Origin: Microglena sp. YARC
Taxonomy: Eukaryota; Chlorophyta; Chlorophyceae; Chlamydomonadales; Chlamydomonadaceae
NCBI GenBank assembly: GCA_022414725.1
Contig: CM039463.1
Coordinates: 31,758,064-31,822,063 of the forward strand
Reading direction: 5' to 3'
DNA: 64,000 bases
Part shown: piece by piece, positions 63,970-64,000 of the stretch
Layout of the letters: each line of letters opens with the position of its first letter
How positions within the stretch are numbered: position 1 is the first letter of the stretch
Program-made: the position numbers and the translations under genes
The notes under the pieces: model-generated
Seen by the model: only the letters and a program-made list of their open reading frames with translations
Databases searched by the model: none
What the model was told of the DNA's origin: nothing

Positions 63970-64000
63970 TGAGTGGTGACAATTTTGGACGTGCGTGGTT

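Overview
This is nuclear DNA of an intron-rich eukaryote. It carries small exons with GT..AG introns, phase-consistent splicing, extreme microsatellite and homopolymer content, and many interstitial TTTAGGG/CCCTAAA (plant-type telomere) motifs. The mix suggests a green alga or prasinophyte-like protist (a Pyramimonadales-type genome would fit), but that is inference from style, not from a marker gene.

Three split genes are supported, all on the + strand. (1) About 869-12192: the 3' part of a HAD-superfamily IG-type cytosolic 5'-nucleotidase (NT5C2/NT5DC-like); its 5' exons lie outside the window. (2) About 34600-46640: an unidentified large protein with poly-Gln and Gly/Ser/Ala repeats; its 5' end is lost in or before an assembly gap of exactly 1000 N (33516-34515). 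(3) 48820-63969: a complete 11-exon F-box/leucine-rich-repeat gene whose reading frame closes without conflict (460 aa). No gene is supported between 12.2 and 33.5 kb. That region holds minisatellites, fold-back elements and five and a bit copies of a ~2.94-2.99 kb tandem repeat, each carrying a tRNA-derived SINE-like element.

Mobile DNA: several MITE families with terminal inverted repeats, some with perfect 8-bp target duplications (hAT-like); a SINE-like family with A and B boxes and 5'-truncated relatives elsewhere; and a palindromic family with a telomere-repeat core. One member of the last family is itself an intron of gene 2 (43480-43754), flanked by a 12-bp direct repeat that supplies both splice sites. 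That is the signature expected of an introner.

The most unusual general property is that nearly every splice junction in all three genes has nearby degenerate copies of its own exon edge plus flanking intron, sometimes expanded into arrays of tens of copies (37-bp array at 5.93-7.59 kb; exon-4 donor array at 8.4-9.5 kb; 141-bp array at 57.5-58.0 kb). Sequence next to the N gap is rich in indels, so frame breaks there are probably assembly errors.
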